Both the position numbers and the translations under genes were made by a program. A stretch of 64,000 nucleotides of DNA from Nibricoccus aquaticus (GTDB lineage: Bacteria; Verrucomicrobiota; Verrucomicrobiia; Opitutales; Opitutaceae). Positions 1 to 9,207 of this stretch are shown here, in pieces. The stretch spans positions 1,860,001-1,924,000 of the forward strand of contig NZ_CP023344.1 of the NCBI RefSeq assembly GCF_002310495.1, written 5' to 3'. The notes under the pieces were generated by a model. The model had not been told where the DNA came from and made no database searches. It worked only from the letters and a program-made list of their open reading frames with translations. How positions within the stretch are numbered: the first letter of the stretch is position 1; every line of letters starts with the position of its first letter.

Positions 1-1528
1 CACCCACGACACTCGGATGACTAAAACTCAGGATAAGAAAATCCCGCGTGAAATCTGCCTGCAGTTCCTCGTCCATCGTCCACACATCGAACTCCGTCAT
101 GCGCACCGGCAGCGCGAACTGCTTCTGATAACGATCCAGCACCGCGAGAATATTTTCCGGAGCGTTTGGCCGACCGTTGAAGTGAACCTGCATGCCGAGC
201 CCGTCCACCGGCGCGCCGTGATCGAGCAGGTAACGCGTCGTCTTTTCGAAGTGCGCCACGTGATCCGCATCAGTCGTCGCGTCGTGATTGGAGAAATCGT
301 TGAAGTAGAGTGCAACGCCGGGAAGTTCCTCGCGCGCGACCTTGAACCACGGCGCCATGACCTCGTCCCCGAAGATCTTCATGAGATCGAAATTCGTGAA
401 CGGCTCGTTGAGCACGTCCCACTCGTCGAGCAATCCTTTAGTCGCGCGGGCAATCTCGCGGATGTGCGCGTGCACCATCTCCGGAATCTCATTTTGCTTC
501 GCGGTGCCGATCCGCTCCTGAATCGGCTTCGGCAGATTCTTGTGCCCCGGCCAGACGAAGACATGGCCGCGAGTATGAAAGCCGCGCTCTTTCAACCAGC
601 GCAGTCCCGCGAGCGTTTGCTCCTGCGAAAACCCAGCGCCCCACTCGCCCGCCCAGACCGGCCACTTCAAATCGTTCTCCGGTCCCGCCGCATTAAAAAG
701 CTCCTCGGTGATCTCGCGATAGCGCCGGTTTTCCGGTGAATCCACGACCAGCCGCTGCATCTGCAACGCCGATCCCCACTGAAACGCCGCGCGCGTCTGC
801 GTCACCACCACCTTCGCGTCGGAAACCGGCTTGCCCGCCGCATCCACGACGTTGATCGCGAAATCCCCCTTGCGGATTTTTTCGATGCGCCCGAACGCCG
901 CCTTGCGCCACGCCGCATCGGCCTCGCGACCCTTGTAGCTGAACTTCGTGCGCGGCAGCTCCGCCCACGTCTGCGTTTTGCCGTAGTGAATAACTTCGAC
1001 GCCACCGATCTCGACCGTCTGCCGCTTGAAGCCGAAGCGCAGCATGAACGCCGCGCCGTCCTTATCGAAATCCTGCGTCCATACGAACGGCACCAAGATC
1101 TCCTGCCACTCGCGCGTGATCGGAAAATCACCCTCGAAGCTGCTGTTCCAATCCACGCCGTTGCGACGGATAAAGAGCAACACCCGCGCCGCACCCGTCT
1201 CGTCTGAGATCTCCGTCGCTCGCGCGAAAAAACGCATCAACGCCACCTCACCCGCGACAACGGGCCGTGAGTTAACTCCCCGCAACTCGATCGCCGCCAT
1301 TGGGCTGGTATCCTGCAGCGTCGCCACGCGCCACCCGCGCGTAAACCCCGGCCCCGCGAGATCAACCGTCTCGAACTTCACATTGTCCTTCGCGTGCGGC
1401 TCGACGCGCAGCGCGAACGCGTTGACCGGATCTCCCGCCAGCAACGAGTCCCCCTTGGGCAACAATGTTTGCGCCTGTGCGATCGCGGCGGCCAGCAGGA
1501 GTGGGATGAGCAGGAGGATGCGTTTCAT
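1..1528 (-). CDS. GH10 endo-1,4-beta-xylanase-like enzyme, secreted (C-terminus cut by window edge)
   Basis: Probably hydrolyses beta-1,4-xylan outside the cytoplasm. The reading frame starts at the ATG at 1526-1528 and stays open to base 1, so about 509 codons are visible. It begins with a signal peptide (MKRILLLIPLLLAAAIAQAQ). A beta-rich, carbohydrate-binding-like stretch of about 190 residues follows, then a GH10-type catalytic domain. The acid/base glutamate is seen in WDVLNEP (Glu codon 404-406) and the nucleophile in MTEFDV (Glu codon 92-94). The GH10 motif RGHVFVWPGH is also present. The frame reaches the late SHPSVVG segment, so only the very C-terminus is missing. It lies downstream of the TonB receptor on the same strand, with a hairpin between them. 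Family assignment rests on motifs; substrate is inferred. Confidence 0.88.
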   Translation of the reverse strand, partial: MKRILLLIPLLLAAAIAQAQTLLPKGDSLLAGDPVNAFALRVEPHAKDNVKFETVDLAGPGFTRGWRVATLQDTSPMAAIELRGVNSRPVVAGEVALMRFFARATEISDETGAARVLLFIRRNGVDWNSSFEGDFPITREWQEILVPFVWTQDFDKDGAAFMLRFGFKRQTVEIGGVEVIHYGKTQTWAELPRTKFSYKGREADAAWRKAAFGRIEKIRKGDFAINVVDAAGKPVSDAKVVVTQTRAAFQWGSALQMQRLVVDSPENRRYREITEELFNAAGPENDLKWPVWAGEWGAGFSQEQTLAGLRWLKERGFHTRGHVFVWPGHKNLPKPIQERIGTAKQNEIPEMVHAHIREIARATKGLLDEWDVLNEPFTNFDLMKIFGDEVMAPWFKVAREELPGVALYFNDFSNHDATTDADHVAHFEKTTRYLLDHGAPVDGLGMQVHFNGRPNAPENILAVLDRYQKQFALPVRMTEFDVWTMDEELQADFTRDFLILSFSHPSVVG

Positions 1529-1564
1529 AGGACCGGAGGGGAGATTGCCGGGGAGAAATTACAA

Positions 1565-1588
1565 AGGCGGGGCCGTAAAGCCCCGCCT
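1565..1588 (-). terminator. Hairpin terminator after the TonB receptor gene
   Basis: A perfect 9-bp stem, AGGCGGGGC at 1565-1573 paired with GCCCCGCCT at 1580-1588, has a 6-nt loop. On the minus strand it is followed by TTGTAATTT. It lies 32 bp past the receptor stop codon and before the xylanase start, so it probably ends or attenuates the receptor transcript. Confidence 0.6.
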
Positions 1589-1620
1589 CTGGTTGATGAG
1601 ACCGTGCTATACCGGCGCGA

Positions 1621-4600
1621 TCAGAAGCTGAAGGTATTAGTGACGAACCATTCCTGGACTGGCTTGATACGCATGCCCGCCCACGTCTGCCCGTCAGGCT
1701 GCACCGTGATCGGAATCAGGCCTTCTTTGTCGAAGAGGTTGCGGACGTTAAGCTGGATCTTCCAGTTGATCTTTTTCGTTATCTTGCGCTCGTAATTGAT
1801 CCACATGTCGAGGCCGTCTTCCGAGGGGCCGTAGTAAGGCTTCGAGAGATCGAAGCTGCCCAGACCACCCGCGCCAGCGATAGTCGGATAACCGATGACC
1901 ACTTTGTCCTGCCAGCGGTAGCTGCCACCAATGCCGGTCCCCTTGATCGGACCTTTGCGGAACGAGTAGTTCGTGGTGACATTGTAGCGCCACTTGCGGA
2001 GCTCGGCCGCGGCGGCACCCTGCTGGAGCTTGAGGAGGACGTAGTTGCTACGCTGATTGTTCCAGTTGGTACGCACCTCGTTCGAAGCGGAGTAGCCGCC
2101 CGAGAACTGGCGCATATCACCGGCGGGACCAGCCATCGCCGCGTCCATGTAGGCAACGAACTCGTCGAGCAGCGGGCCACCGACATTATTGCGGATGGCA
2201 ACCGTCTCGGAGGCATTGAAGGAAACGCGCCAGTTGGGCGTGGGGTTGGCCGTGAGCTCGAACTCATAGCCTTCCGACTCCGTCTCCGAGGTCAGCGTGA
2301 GGCCAGGAGGGCCACCGCCTGGGTACGAGTAGAGATAAACACTCGAGGTGCTCTGCGCATACTGCGCGGCCGGGTTGATACCGACGAGGGTGGCCTCGTA
2401 GGTCGAGCGATCCGTAAGGCCGGAGGTCGGCGGATTATATCCCCAATAGGAGAAGTAGTTTTTGGCCTGCAGATCCTGCTGGATGGTGTTCCAGGCTCGG
2501 ATCGACGCATCGCGCATAGACGCGGCCTGCGTCGCGTTCTGAAGCGTGGAGTTGGCCGGTGGCGTCGTGGCGTTGCCCGCGGCAACCGGACGTCCACTGG
2601 TGTTATCCACATAGGCCGCCGCCCAAGTGTTGCGGTCGCCGTTCTGTTCGCGCGTCTCCCACGGGTAGTTAGATAGCTTGTACAGGAACACATTGCGGAA
2701 ACGCAGACCTTGCTGGATCGGATTTCCGACGAGCCCGGCCACATCGCCGGAGATCGAGGCGTTTTCCACGATCGTCTTGTATTTCACGGCGCGGAAGGAG
2801 TATTTGCCGTTCTTGGTGGAGAGCAGCACGCCATAGTCCGTGGTCTCACCGGTAGGATTGTCGATCAGCTTGCCGTAGATGTCGCGCCGGGCGGGCGTGA
2901 CCTGAAAGTTCCTGGATGTGTTGTAGGAGAGGCTCGCGTTGATTGGCAGGACGTCGCGCTTGCCGAGGAGTTTGTTCAGATGCACCACGAGGCCGCCACT
3001 CGTGGAGTGGTCCTTGATAAGGGAGTAGAACTGATTGGTGGTGCCATCGATGTTGGTGTCGCCTGCTCCGCGAGAGAATCCGTAGGAATTAACGCCATTG
3101 GGGCTTAGATTAAGAATGCCGCGATTACCGGGATTAGGACGGGCCGCGACGTTCCGTGTTTCGACAGTATCATAGCGCCAGCCAAAGGTGGGAATGATCG
3201 CATCGTTCCAGAGATAGCCCTGCCAGGAACCCGCATAGGACGTCGTCCCGCGCTTGATTTTCTGGGCGGCCGTGAGGAGGTCCGTGTTTGCCCCCCGATC
3301 AGAACGCAAGAGGTTGGTTTGATAACCGCTATTCCAGCCCGTGTAGTTGGCCGGGTTTGACGCCTGAGTGAGCGCTGTAGGGGTGGCGGTGGACGCAAAA
3401 TAGATCGGGAGTAAATTGGTGGGCACCGTCCAGGGATCGCCGTAGTTGGTCCCACCAGTCCAAGTGGAGTTGAAGTGATAGATGCTTCCATCCTTGTAGT
3501 TCACGTTCGCGTTCACGCCCGGGATGTTCGCCCCGGCGGCCGCCGATGCGCTCGCCAGGGAGGGCCCGAGATAGATCACGGACAGCGGCCCACGATCATT
3601 GAAGTTGGTCGTGAGACCAGAGGTGCGCGTCCAGTAAGCAGCCCAATCGAGCGAGTGGGCATTCATGGTCCAGCTACGATTCTCGGCAACGTACGTCTCT
3701 TTCGCGTAAACTCCGTTGAAGCGATGCTTGCCGAGGATTCTCGTGAGCAGGCTTTCCTTATCGAAGAAATCTGCGGCGCGCAGTTCTGCGAAAAGAGAGC
3801 CGCGAATGTACTCACGATCGCTCACGTAGGAGCTGCCGTTGCCATCACCCGCCGTCACGAAGGGGCGTCCGAAATTTGGATTCGGAGAGAGATCTTGGAA
3901 GTTCTGCAAGAGGTCGATGTTCAGGGTCGGATTGATCATGCCCTGACCGCCGCGATCATATTTCTGCCGGTCGTAATTCACCTCGACGCCCACACGGTTG
4001 TCCCACCCGGACTGGGTGAATGTCAGGTTGTAGGTATCCCAGTTTTCCCATTCCGATTTGTTCGGACCATCGATCAGGGTGTCGTTGTAATTAAAGACCG
4101 AAGAGTCGCGCAGGGACATGTCCTTGTACGCGCCCAGCCCGGCCAGCGGCAGACGGACATCCGTCGCATACTGGTTCACGCTGGCGATGGCGTAGAATGG
4201 ACCGGAGTAACGCTGCCCGAGGATGGAGTCGCCGGAACCGCGCACCGAGCCGTCGTTGTTGCGCGCGCCGCGATTAATGTAGCCGCCATAGATCCGGGAG
4301 AGCTGGGCGTTGGAACCGTCCACAAACCAGATCGGCTGCTGCTGATTACCCACGCCGCTTAGCCACGGATTGGTGGCCGATGGAGTCGCACTGATATTGT
4401 AGCCGTAATCAACCGCCGCCTTGTTCATACCGCCAAAGATGCTCGTGTTATCCACTGGGCGGAACCACGCGGAAATGCGGTCCGAGGGAGGAACGATGCG
4501 CGGACGATTCGCGTCGATCTCACCGTGCTCAAACTTCGCACGAAAACTGGTCTGAAAATCAGCCCGGTTGAAAAGCTTCGGATCGAAACGAATCGCCCCG

Positions 4601-5409
4601 TAAACACGCCGGTCTTTCTGAAACGTATGCTCCTGCTGGAATTTCTCGTTGCCCGCGAGACCATCGATGCGGATGGCTAGCACCTTGGGAATCAGCACAT
4701 GGTTGTAATCGAGGGTGCCGCGCAGCGTGCCGTACGAACCGAAGCGCGCATCGACACTGCCTTTGTTTCTCCCGAACTCGGCGTTTCGCGTCGAGGCGTT
4801 GATGATGCCGGCAGGACTGCCGAGACCGAATAGAATGGAGTTGGGTCCGCGCTGAATATCGACGCGATCAACGTTGTAGAAATCAGTCGGAATATCCGTG
4901 ACGAAGAAATCACGCGTCGTGTCGGCCGCAGCCAGACCGCGCACGCGTTGCGCACCCGCAGGCGCGCGCAGATTGCTTTCCTCACTGAGTGTCTGGCCAT
5001 TGCCCAGGCCCGCGTACGTTCCGCGTGTACCGGCGACCTCGGCATTGGTCGTATATTGGAGGAGTGTGGCGTTATCGGTCGCACCGATGTCCTTGAGGAA
5101 TTCCTTGGTATAAACAGAAAGGCCGCCGCCGACGTCTTTCAGATCCGTGCGGATGCGCGTGCCGGCGAGCGTCTCAGTGGCTTGATAACCGCGGTCCGTG
5201 GTCGCGCTGACTTCGAAGGGAGTCAGGTTGATAACCTCCTCTTCAGGCAGAGTTTCAGCTGCGACTGTTTCGACAGGCGGAGCCGGACGATCAGCTCCGG
5301 CCGGAGGGTTGGCTGGTTGGGAAACCGCCTGCGAGTAGGCGGTCGCGGCAAGTAACGAGAAGGCGACGAGCGTCTTCACGTCTTGCAGGGGATGACTTGC
5401 GCTTTTCAT
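1621..5409 (-). CDS. TonB-dependent outer-membrane receptor
   Basis: An outer-membrane active transporter that takes up a ligand, probably xylan-derived oligosaccharides given its neighbours, powered by TonB/ExbBD. The protein is 1262 aa. It has a signal peptide (MKSASHPLQDVKTLVAFSLL...), a proline-rich linker, then a plug domain with the TPFEVSATTDRGYQA entry and RVDIQRGPNSILFGLGSPAGIIN near residue 175. A long barrel with many aromatic strands ends in VTNTFSF, the usual C-terminal phenylalanine sorting signal. The frame is open upstream to 5724, but the added residues look like noncoding sequence and the signal peptide begins at 5409, so 5409 is chosen. No clear Shine-Dalgarno precedes it. 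Ligand is inferred from context only. Confidence 0.9.
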   Translation of the reverse strand: MKSASHPLQDVKTLVAFSLLAATAYSQAVSQPANPPAGADRPAPPVETVAAETLPEEEVINLTPFEVSATTDRGYQATETLAGTRIRTDLKDVGGGLSVYTKEFLKDIGATDNATLLQYTTNAEVAGTRGTYAGLGNGQTLSEESNLRAPAGAQRVRGLAAADTTRDFFVTDIPTDFYNVDRVDIQRGPNSILFGLGSPAGIINASTRNAEFGRNKGSVDARFGSYGTLRGTLDYNHVLIPKVLAIRIDGLAGNEKFQQEHTFQKDRRVYGAIRFDPKLFNRADFQTSFRAKFEHGEIDANRPRIVPPSDRISAWFRPVDNTSIFGGMNKAAVDYGYNISATPSATNPWLSGVGNQQQPIWFVDGSNAQLSRIYGGYINRGARNNDGSVRGSGDSILGQRYSGPFYAIASVNQYATDVRLPLAGLGAYKDMSLRDSSVFNYNDTLIDGPNKSEWENWDTYNLTFTQSGWDNRVGVEVNYDRQKYDRGGQGMINPTLNIDLLQNFQDLSPNPNFGRPFVTAGDGNGSSYVSDREYIRGSLFAELRAADFFDKESLLTRILGKHRFNGVYAKETYVAENRSWTMNAHSLDWAAYWTRTSGLTTNFNDRGPLSVIYLGPSLASASAAAGANIPGVNANVNYKDGSIYHFNSTWTGGTNYGDPWTVPTNLLPIYFASTATPTALTQASNPANYTGWNSGYQTNLLRSDRGANTDLLTAAQKIKRGTTSYAGSWQGYLWNDAIIPTFGWRYDTVETRNVAARPNPGNRGILNLSPNGVNSYGFSRGAGDTNIDGTTNQFYSLIKDHSTSGGLVVHLNKLLGKRDVLPINASLSYNTSRNFQVTPARRDIYGKLIDNPTGETTDYGVLLSTKNGKYSFRAVKYKTIVENASISGDVAGLVGNPIQQGLRFRNVFLYKLSNYPWETREQNGDRNTWAAAYVDNTSGRPVAAGNATTPPANSTLQNATQAASMRDASIRAWNTIQQDLQAKNYFSYWGYNPPTSGLTDRSTYEATLVGINPAAQYAQSTSSVYLYSYPGGGPPGLTLTSETESEGYEFELTANPTPNWRVSFNASETVAIRNNVGGPLLDEFVAYMDAAMAGPAGDMRQFSGGYSASNEVRTNWNNQRSNYVLLKLQQGAAAAELRKWRYNVTTNYSFRKGPIKGTGIGGSYRWQDKVVIGYPTIAGAGGLGSFDLSKPYYGPSEDGLDMWINYERKITKKINWKIQLNVRNLFDKEGLIPITVQPDGQTWAGMRIKPVQEWFVTNTFSF

Positions 5410-5768
5410 GAGGTGTTGGGTGGTCAGGTTTTCCAGGAGGAAAGCATCACCTGCTGCGTGGTTCACGCCGCGCAATACGCGGGAAAGAAACAATGCTGCA
5501 GGCGCAGGATGCGTGGACATTCGCCACGACGGGTTGGGGTGAGTTCGGGGTGGGGAGCTTGGAGATCGTGAAAATGGCGCGAACGCCAACGACCTGGGTG
5601 CATCAACAACCGAACGCATTTCCTGAATCAAAAACGCCTTCAGTCTAACCTTAGACTCTTTCGACATTCGCGACACTTTTCTCTGCCACAAAGAGTGTCT
5701 GAAACCCTGATCGCCTCCGCACATCGGCGCTCGCGCTGATACCCACGCCGCAACTCCCCCGCCTCGCC
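5410..5768. other. Divergent intergenic region (359 bp) between receptor and esterase genes
   Basis: It separates the minus-strand TonB receptor from the plus-strand esterase, so it should carry both promoters. No convincing -35/-10 pair, operator or RNA element could be picked out by eye. Short open frames here lack codon bias or recognisable motifs and are left out. Confidence 0.4.
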
Positions 5769-7754
5769 ATGCGCCTCGCTTCCCTGCTCTTCCTCGCCCT
5801 CGTAATCACGCTCGTCGCACCTGCCGTCAAAGCCGCCGCCGCACTCGAAAAACCGCTGCTAAGTCCCGTCTTCACCGACCACATGGTCCTGCAACGCGAT
5901 CGCCCCAACACCTTCTGGGGCTGGGCCGCTCCGGGCGAAAAAATCCACATCGCCATCGGCTCACACTCCGCAACCGCTCATGCCGCGTCCGACGGCCGCT
6001 GGGAAACACAGCTCACACCACCACCCGGGAACACCGCCAGTCCATGCACCCTTGTAGTTGAAACACCCCTTCAACGCACCGAACTCCGCGACCTCCTCGT
6101 CGGCGACATCTGGCTCTGCGGCGGCCAGTCCAACATGGATTTCCCCCTCGCCGACTCGCAAAACGGCTCATCCGAAATCACCGCCGCCAACCATCCAAAC
6201 ATCCGCTTCTTAAAAATCCCTCAACGCGCACGCTATTCCCCCGCATCTCTTCCTGAATCCCACTGGCAAGCCTGCACGCCCGCCAACGCTCGCGCCTCTG
6301 GCCTCTCCGCCGTCGCCTACTTTTTCGCGCGCAAAGTCCACGCCGACACCGGAGTTCCCATCGGCATCGTCCAGGCCGCCGTCGGCGGCTCGCCCGCCGA
6401 AGCCTGGATAAGCGAAGACGCGCTCCAGCCATTTCCCGAATTCCGCCCTCACCTCGCCGAGCTCGCCCGACTCCGCGCCTCCGCCGCTCCCGAGTACGGC
6501 AACTTCATCATGCATTGGTACGACCGCTACGACACCGGCTCTCTCAACTCCCCCTGGGCGCAACCGTCCCTCGACGACTCCGCGTGGAAACCCGTCGCAG
6601 TCCCCGGCGCCTTTCCCGCGCTCGCTCTCTCCGACGTTCCCGCCGTCGTCTGGCTCCGCCGCGAAATCACCCTTCCCGATCCGCTCCCGCCAGGCGGCGC
6701 ACACCTCCATCTCGGTTCAGTGGAAAAAATGGATACCGTCTTTCTCAACGGCCAGTGGATCGGCTCCAGCGCCTGGGTGGAAAATCCACGCATCTACAAA
6801 ATCCCCGCCGCCACTCTGAAACCCGGGAAAAATCTCCTCGCCCTCCGCATATTCAAAGTCACTTCCCTCGACGCCTTCCTCAGCCCGCCCGAAACACTCC
6901 AGCTCGTCCTCGGCGACAACACACGCTTTCCACTCGCCGGTGCCGCATGGAAAGCCGCCATCAGCGTCGATGCCCGCCCGCCCCACCCGCTTCCCCTCGG
7001 CTTCGAAAACTGGCCCGTCATGCCCACCGTGCTTCATCGCGGCATGATCGAGCCGCTCGCCCCGCTCACGATCCGCGGTGCGCTCTGGTATCAAGGCGAA
7101 GCCAACGCCAGCCGCGCCTTCCAATACCGCTCGCTCCTGCCCGCTCTCATCGCCGACTGGCGCCTCACCTTCCGCCAGCCGGAACTCCCCTTCTACATCG
7201 TCGGCCTCCCCGCCTTCATGCCCCGCCGCACCGAGCCCGTCGCTGAAGACTGGCCCGAACTCCGCGAATCCCAAGCCCTCACCGCACACACCGTTCCCCA
7301 CACCGGCCTCGCCGTCACCATCGACTCCGGCGAAGCCGACGACATCCACCCGAAGGATAAAAAAATCGTCGGCGAACGCCTCGCGCTGCTCGCCCTCAAC
7401 GATCTCTACGGGAAACAACTCGCCGCCCACGGCCCCGAGTTCGCCCGCGCCGATTTTCTCCCCGACGGACGCGTGTGCCTGCATTTCAACTACACCGCTG
7501 GCGGCCTCATCCAGCGCGGCGAAAAACTCACCGGCTTCGCCATCGCCGGCGCAGATCGCAAGTGGCACTGGGCCGATGCGACACTCGTCGGCGACACCGT
7601 GATCGTCTCCTCGCCCGACGCGCCGCACCCCGTTGCCGTCCGCCACGCCTGGCAGTCCAACCCCGCCGTCTCCCTCTTCAACACCGCCGGCCTCCCCGCC
7701 GTGCCCTTCCGCACCGACGACTGGCCCGGCATCACCCACCCCAGTCCGCGCTGA
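5769..7754 (+). CDS. Sialate O-acetylesterase-type (SASA family) carbohydrate esterase
   Basis: A secreted SGNH-fold esterase of the family that removes O-acetyl groups from sugars. Beside a GH10 xylanase, acetyl-xylan is the likelier substrate than sialic acid. It has 661 aa with an N-terminal signal peptide (MRLASLLFLALVITL...). FTDHMVLQRDRPNTFWGWA is the family's opening motif. The nucleophile serine is in CGGQSNMDF (Ser121), and a beta-sandwich insert (DSAWKPVAVPG...VFLNGQWIG) splits the catalytic domain. ALWYQGEANA and DDIHPKDK carry the later catalytic block including the His. Length and motif order match the family. The start at 5769 is the first ATG before the signal peptide. Substrate is inferred. 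Confidence 0.88.
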   Translation: MRLASLLFLALVITLVAPAVKAAAALEKPLLSPVFTDHMVLQRDRPNTFWGWAAPGEKIHIAIGSHSATAHAASDGRWETQLTPPPGNTASPCTLVVETPLQRTELRDLLVGDIWLCGGQSNMDFPLADSQNGSSEITAANHPNIRFLKIPQRARYSPASLPESHWQACTPANARASGLSAVAYFFARKVHADTGVPIGIVQAAVGGSPAEAWISEDALQPFPEFRPHLAELARLRASAAPEYGNFIMHWYDRYDTGSLNSPWAQPSLDDSAWKPVAVPGAFPALALSDVPAVVWLRREITLPDPLPPGGAHLHLGSVEKMDTVFLNGQWIGSSAWVENPRIYKIPAATLKPGKNLLALRIFKVTSLDAFLSPPETLQLVLGDNTRFPLAGAAWKAAISVDARPPHPLPLGFENWPVMPTVLHRGMIEPLAPLTIRGALWYQGEANASRAFQYRSLLPALIADWRLTFRQPELPFYIVGLPAFMPRRTEPVAEDWPELRESQALTAHTVPHTGLAVTIDSGEADDIHPKDKKIVGERLALLALNDLYGKQLAAHGPEFARADFLPDGRVCLHFNYTAGGLIQRGEKLTGFAIAGADRKWHWADATLVGDTVIVSSPDAPHPVAVRHAWQSNPAVSLFNTAGLPAVPFRTDDWPGITHPSPR

Positions 7755-7762
7755 ACAGCTCG

Positions 7763-9196
7763 CTAGAATGTCTCCCCGAATTTTTCCTTATAAGCCGTCA
7801 GCAAACGCTCCATCTGCTCCCGCGGCACGCGCGGCTGAAGACGGGCCCGCCTGAGCCAGTCCCGCGCCCCCGCTTTGTCTCCATTCGAGATCGCATAAAA
7901 TGCCAGCAGGCCGAGCGCGCTCGGATTTTGCGGCTCTGCAGACAGCGCCCCCATCATCGCTTCTACGCCCTCCTGCACCCGGTCCATTTCAAACAGCAGC
8001 CCCGCCAGTTCGACAAAGGGCTCCGCCTCATTCGAACGCAGCCGCGTCGACCGCCGGTAAGCCTCAACCGCCTCCACGCGTCGGCCAGATTGCGCCAGCT
8101 TCCTCGCCTGCATCCGATGCAGTCCGGGCGATTCCGGACACCGGCGCAGACCTTCCACCAATGCCTGCTCGGCACCTGCTCGATCATTCAGCTGTTCCAG
8201 CAAAGCGCTCAGATTCGCCCACCCATCTGCGAAACCTGGGTCCAATCGCGTGCATTCCGTGAATCGACTTCGAGCACTCGAAAACTCCCGGCGCTCACGA
8301 TGCAGCACTCCCAGCTGGAAGACAGCCGAGAGATCGCTGGGCGCGATTATCACCGCCCGCTCCAGCAATCGAAGCGCGGTATCCAGATCCCCCGAACGCG
8401 CGGCCGCTCCACTGGCCACCCCAAGCCGGTAAGGATCGTAACAATCCCCGAGCAGTTCATCCACCCACGGATCGATCACGTCGCGATACGCTCCCGACGC
8501 ACGCCCCGAGCTCCTTCCCTGAGCAGCACGCTCCATCAACCCCAGCCGCTCATGCACCGTCACGATGAGATCGTACCCGAGCAGCGAATTAGTCTGCGCC
8601 ACCAAGGGCTCCAGCCGCCTCCGCGCCTGCTCCCAACGCTCCGCTTCAAAATCCACCCGGGCCAGACCCAGCTGCGCATAAGGCTCATCGACCTGGATGC
8701 GCAAAACCGCCTGATACTCGGCTGCGGCATCGGTCGGCTGATTATTTTTGAACAACAAATCTCCCAGCCTTAATCGCGCCGGCACGTAGTCTGGTGCCAG
8801 CTCCACCGCCCGTCGCTCCTTCAACAACGCAGCATCCATTTCACCGAACCCCGCCAGAATCGTCGCCTGCCTGTGCGGCCATCGCGCCTCCGTCGGCTGA
8901 ATCCAGCCCAGCCCTTCGTAACAACACACCGCCTCCCTCAAGAATCCATTGGCATGATACAAACGCGCCAGCTCCCCCAGCCCCACGCCCGCCCCGAATA
9001 ACGTGCGCGCTCTCTCCTCCGCGCGCGCGATGCGTTCCCTCAATTCCTCCGGCCACGCACCCAGCTCCGGCCGTTGAGGTAAAGCCGCCGCGGCGACCAA
9101 ACGCACCTGCTCCGCGTGCCTCCACCACACCACCGCACTGACAACGGCCATCGCCGTCACAATCGCACCAATGATGCGGAGACGTGTTTTCTTCAT
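7763..9196 (-). CDS. TPR-repeat protein with N-terminal membrane anchor
   Basis: About 477 aa. One hydrophobic segment near the N-terminus (IIGAIVTAMAVVSAVVWW) should anchor it in the inner membrane or act as an uncleaved signal. The rest is helical and rich in tetratricopeptide repeats, for example the A-EYQAVLRIQVDEPYAQLGLA and LDPGFADGWANLSALLEQL patterns, so it probably mediates protein contacts. The ATG at 9196 is preferred because GAGGG lies eight bases upstream. A GTG at 9211 in frame would overlap the preceding stop by four bases (GTGA) and is the alternative. It is the second gene after the FG-GAP lipoprotein and is probably co-transcribed with it. Its exact function is not known. 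Confidence 0.82.
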   Translation of the reverse strand: MKKTRLRIIGAIVTAMAVVSAVVWWRHAEQVRLVAAAALPQRPELGAWPEELRERIARAEERARTLFGAGVGLGELARLYHANGFLREAVCCYEGLGWIQPTEARWPHRQATILAGFGEMDAALLKERRAVELAPDYVPARLRLGDLLFKNNQPTDAAAEYQAVLRIQVDEPYAQLGLARVDFEAERWEQARRRLEPLVAQTNSLLGYDLIVTVHERLGLMERAAQGRSSGRASGAYRDVIDPWVDELLGDCYDPYRLGVASGAAARSGDLDTALRLLERAVIIAPSDLSAVFQLGVLHRERREFSSARSRFTECTRLDPGFADGWANLSALLEQLNDRAGAEQALVEGLRRCPESPGLHRMQARKLAQSGRRVEAVEAYRRSTRLRSNEAEPFVELAGLLFEMDRVQEGVEAMMGALSAEPQNPSALGLLAFYAISNGDKAGARDWLRRARLQPRVPREQMERLLTAYKEKFGETF

Positions 9197-9207
9197 CGCA
9201 GAAGCCC

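Noticed and set aside
5410-5724. Upstream extension of the TonB receptor by 105 codons
   Set aside because: The added residues lack a signal and precede a normal signal peptide at 5409; it would also fill most of a divergent promoter region.
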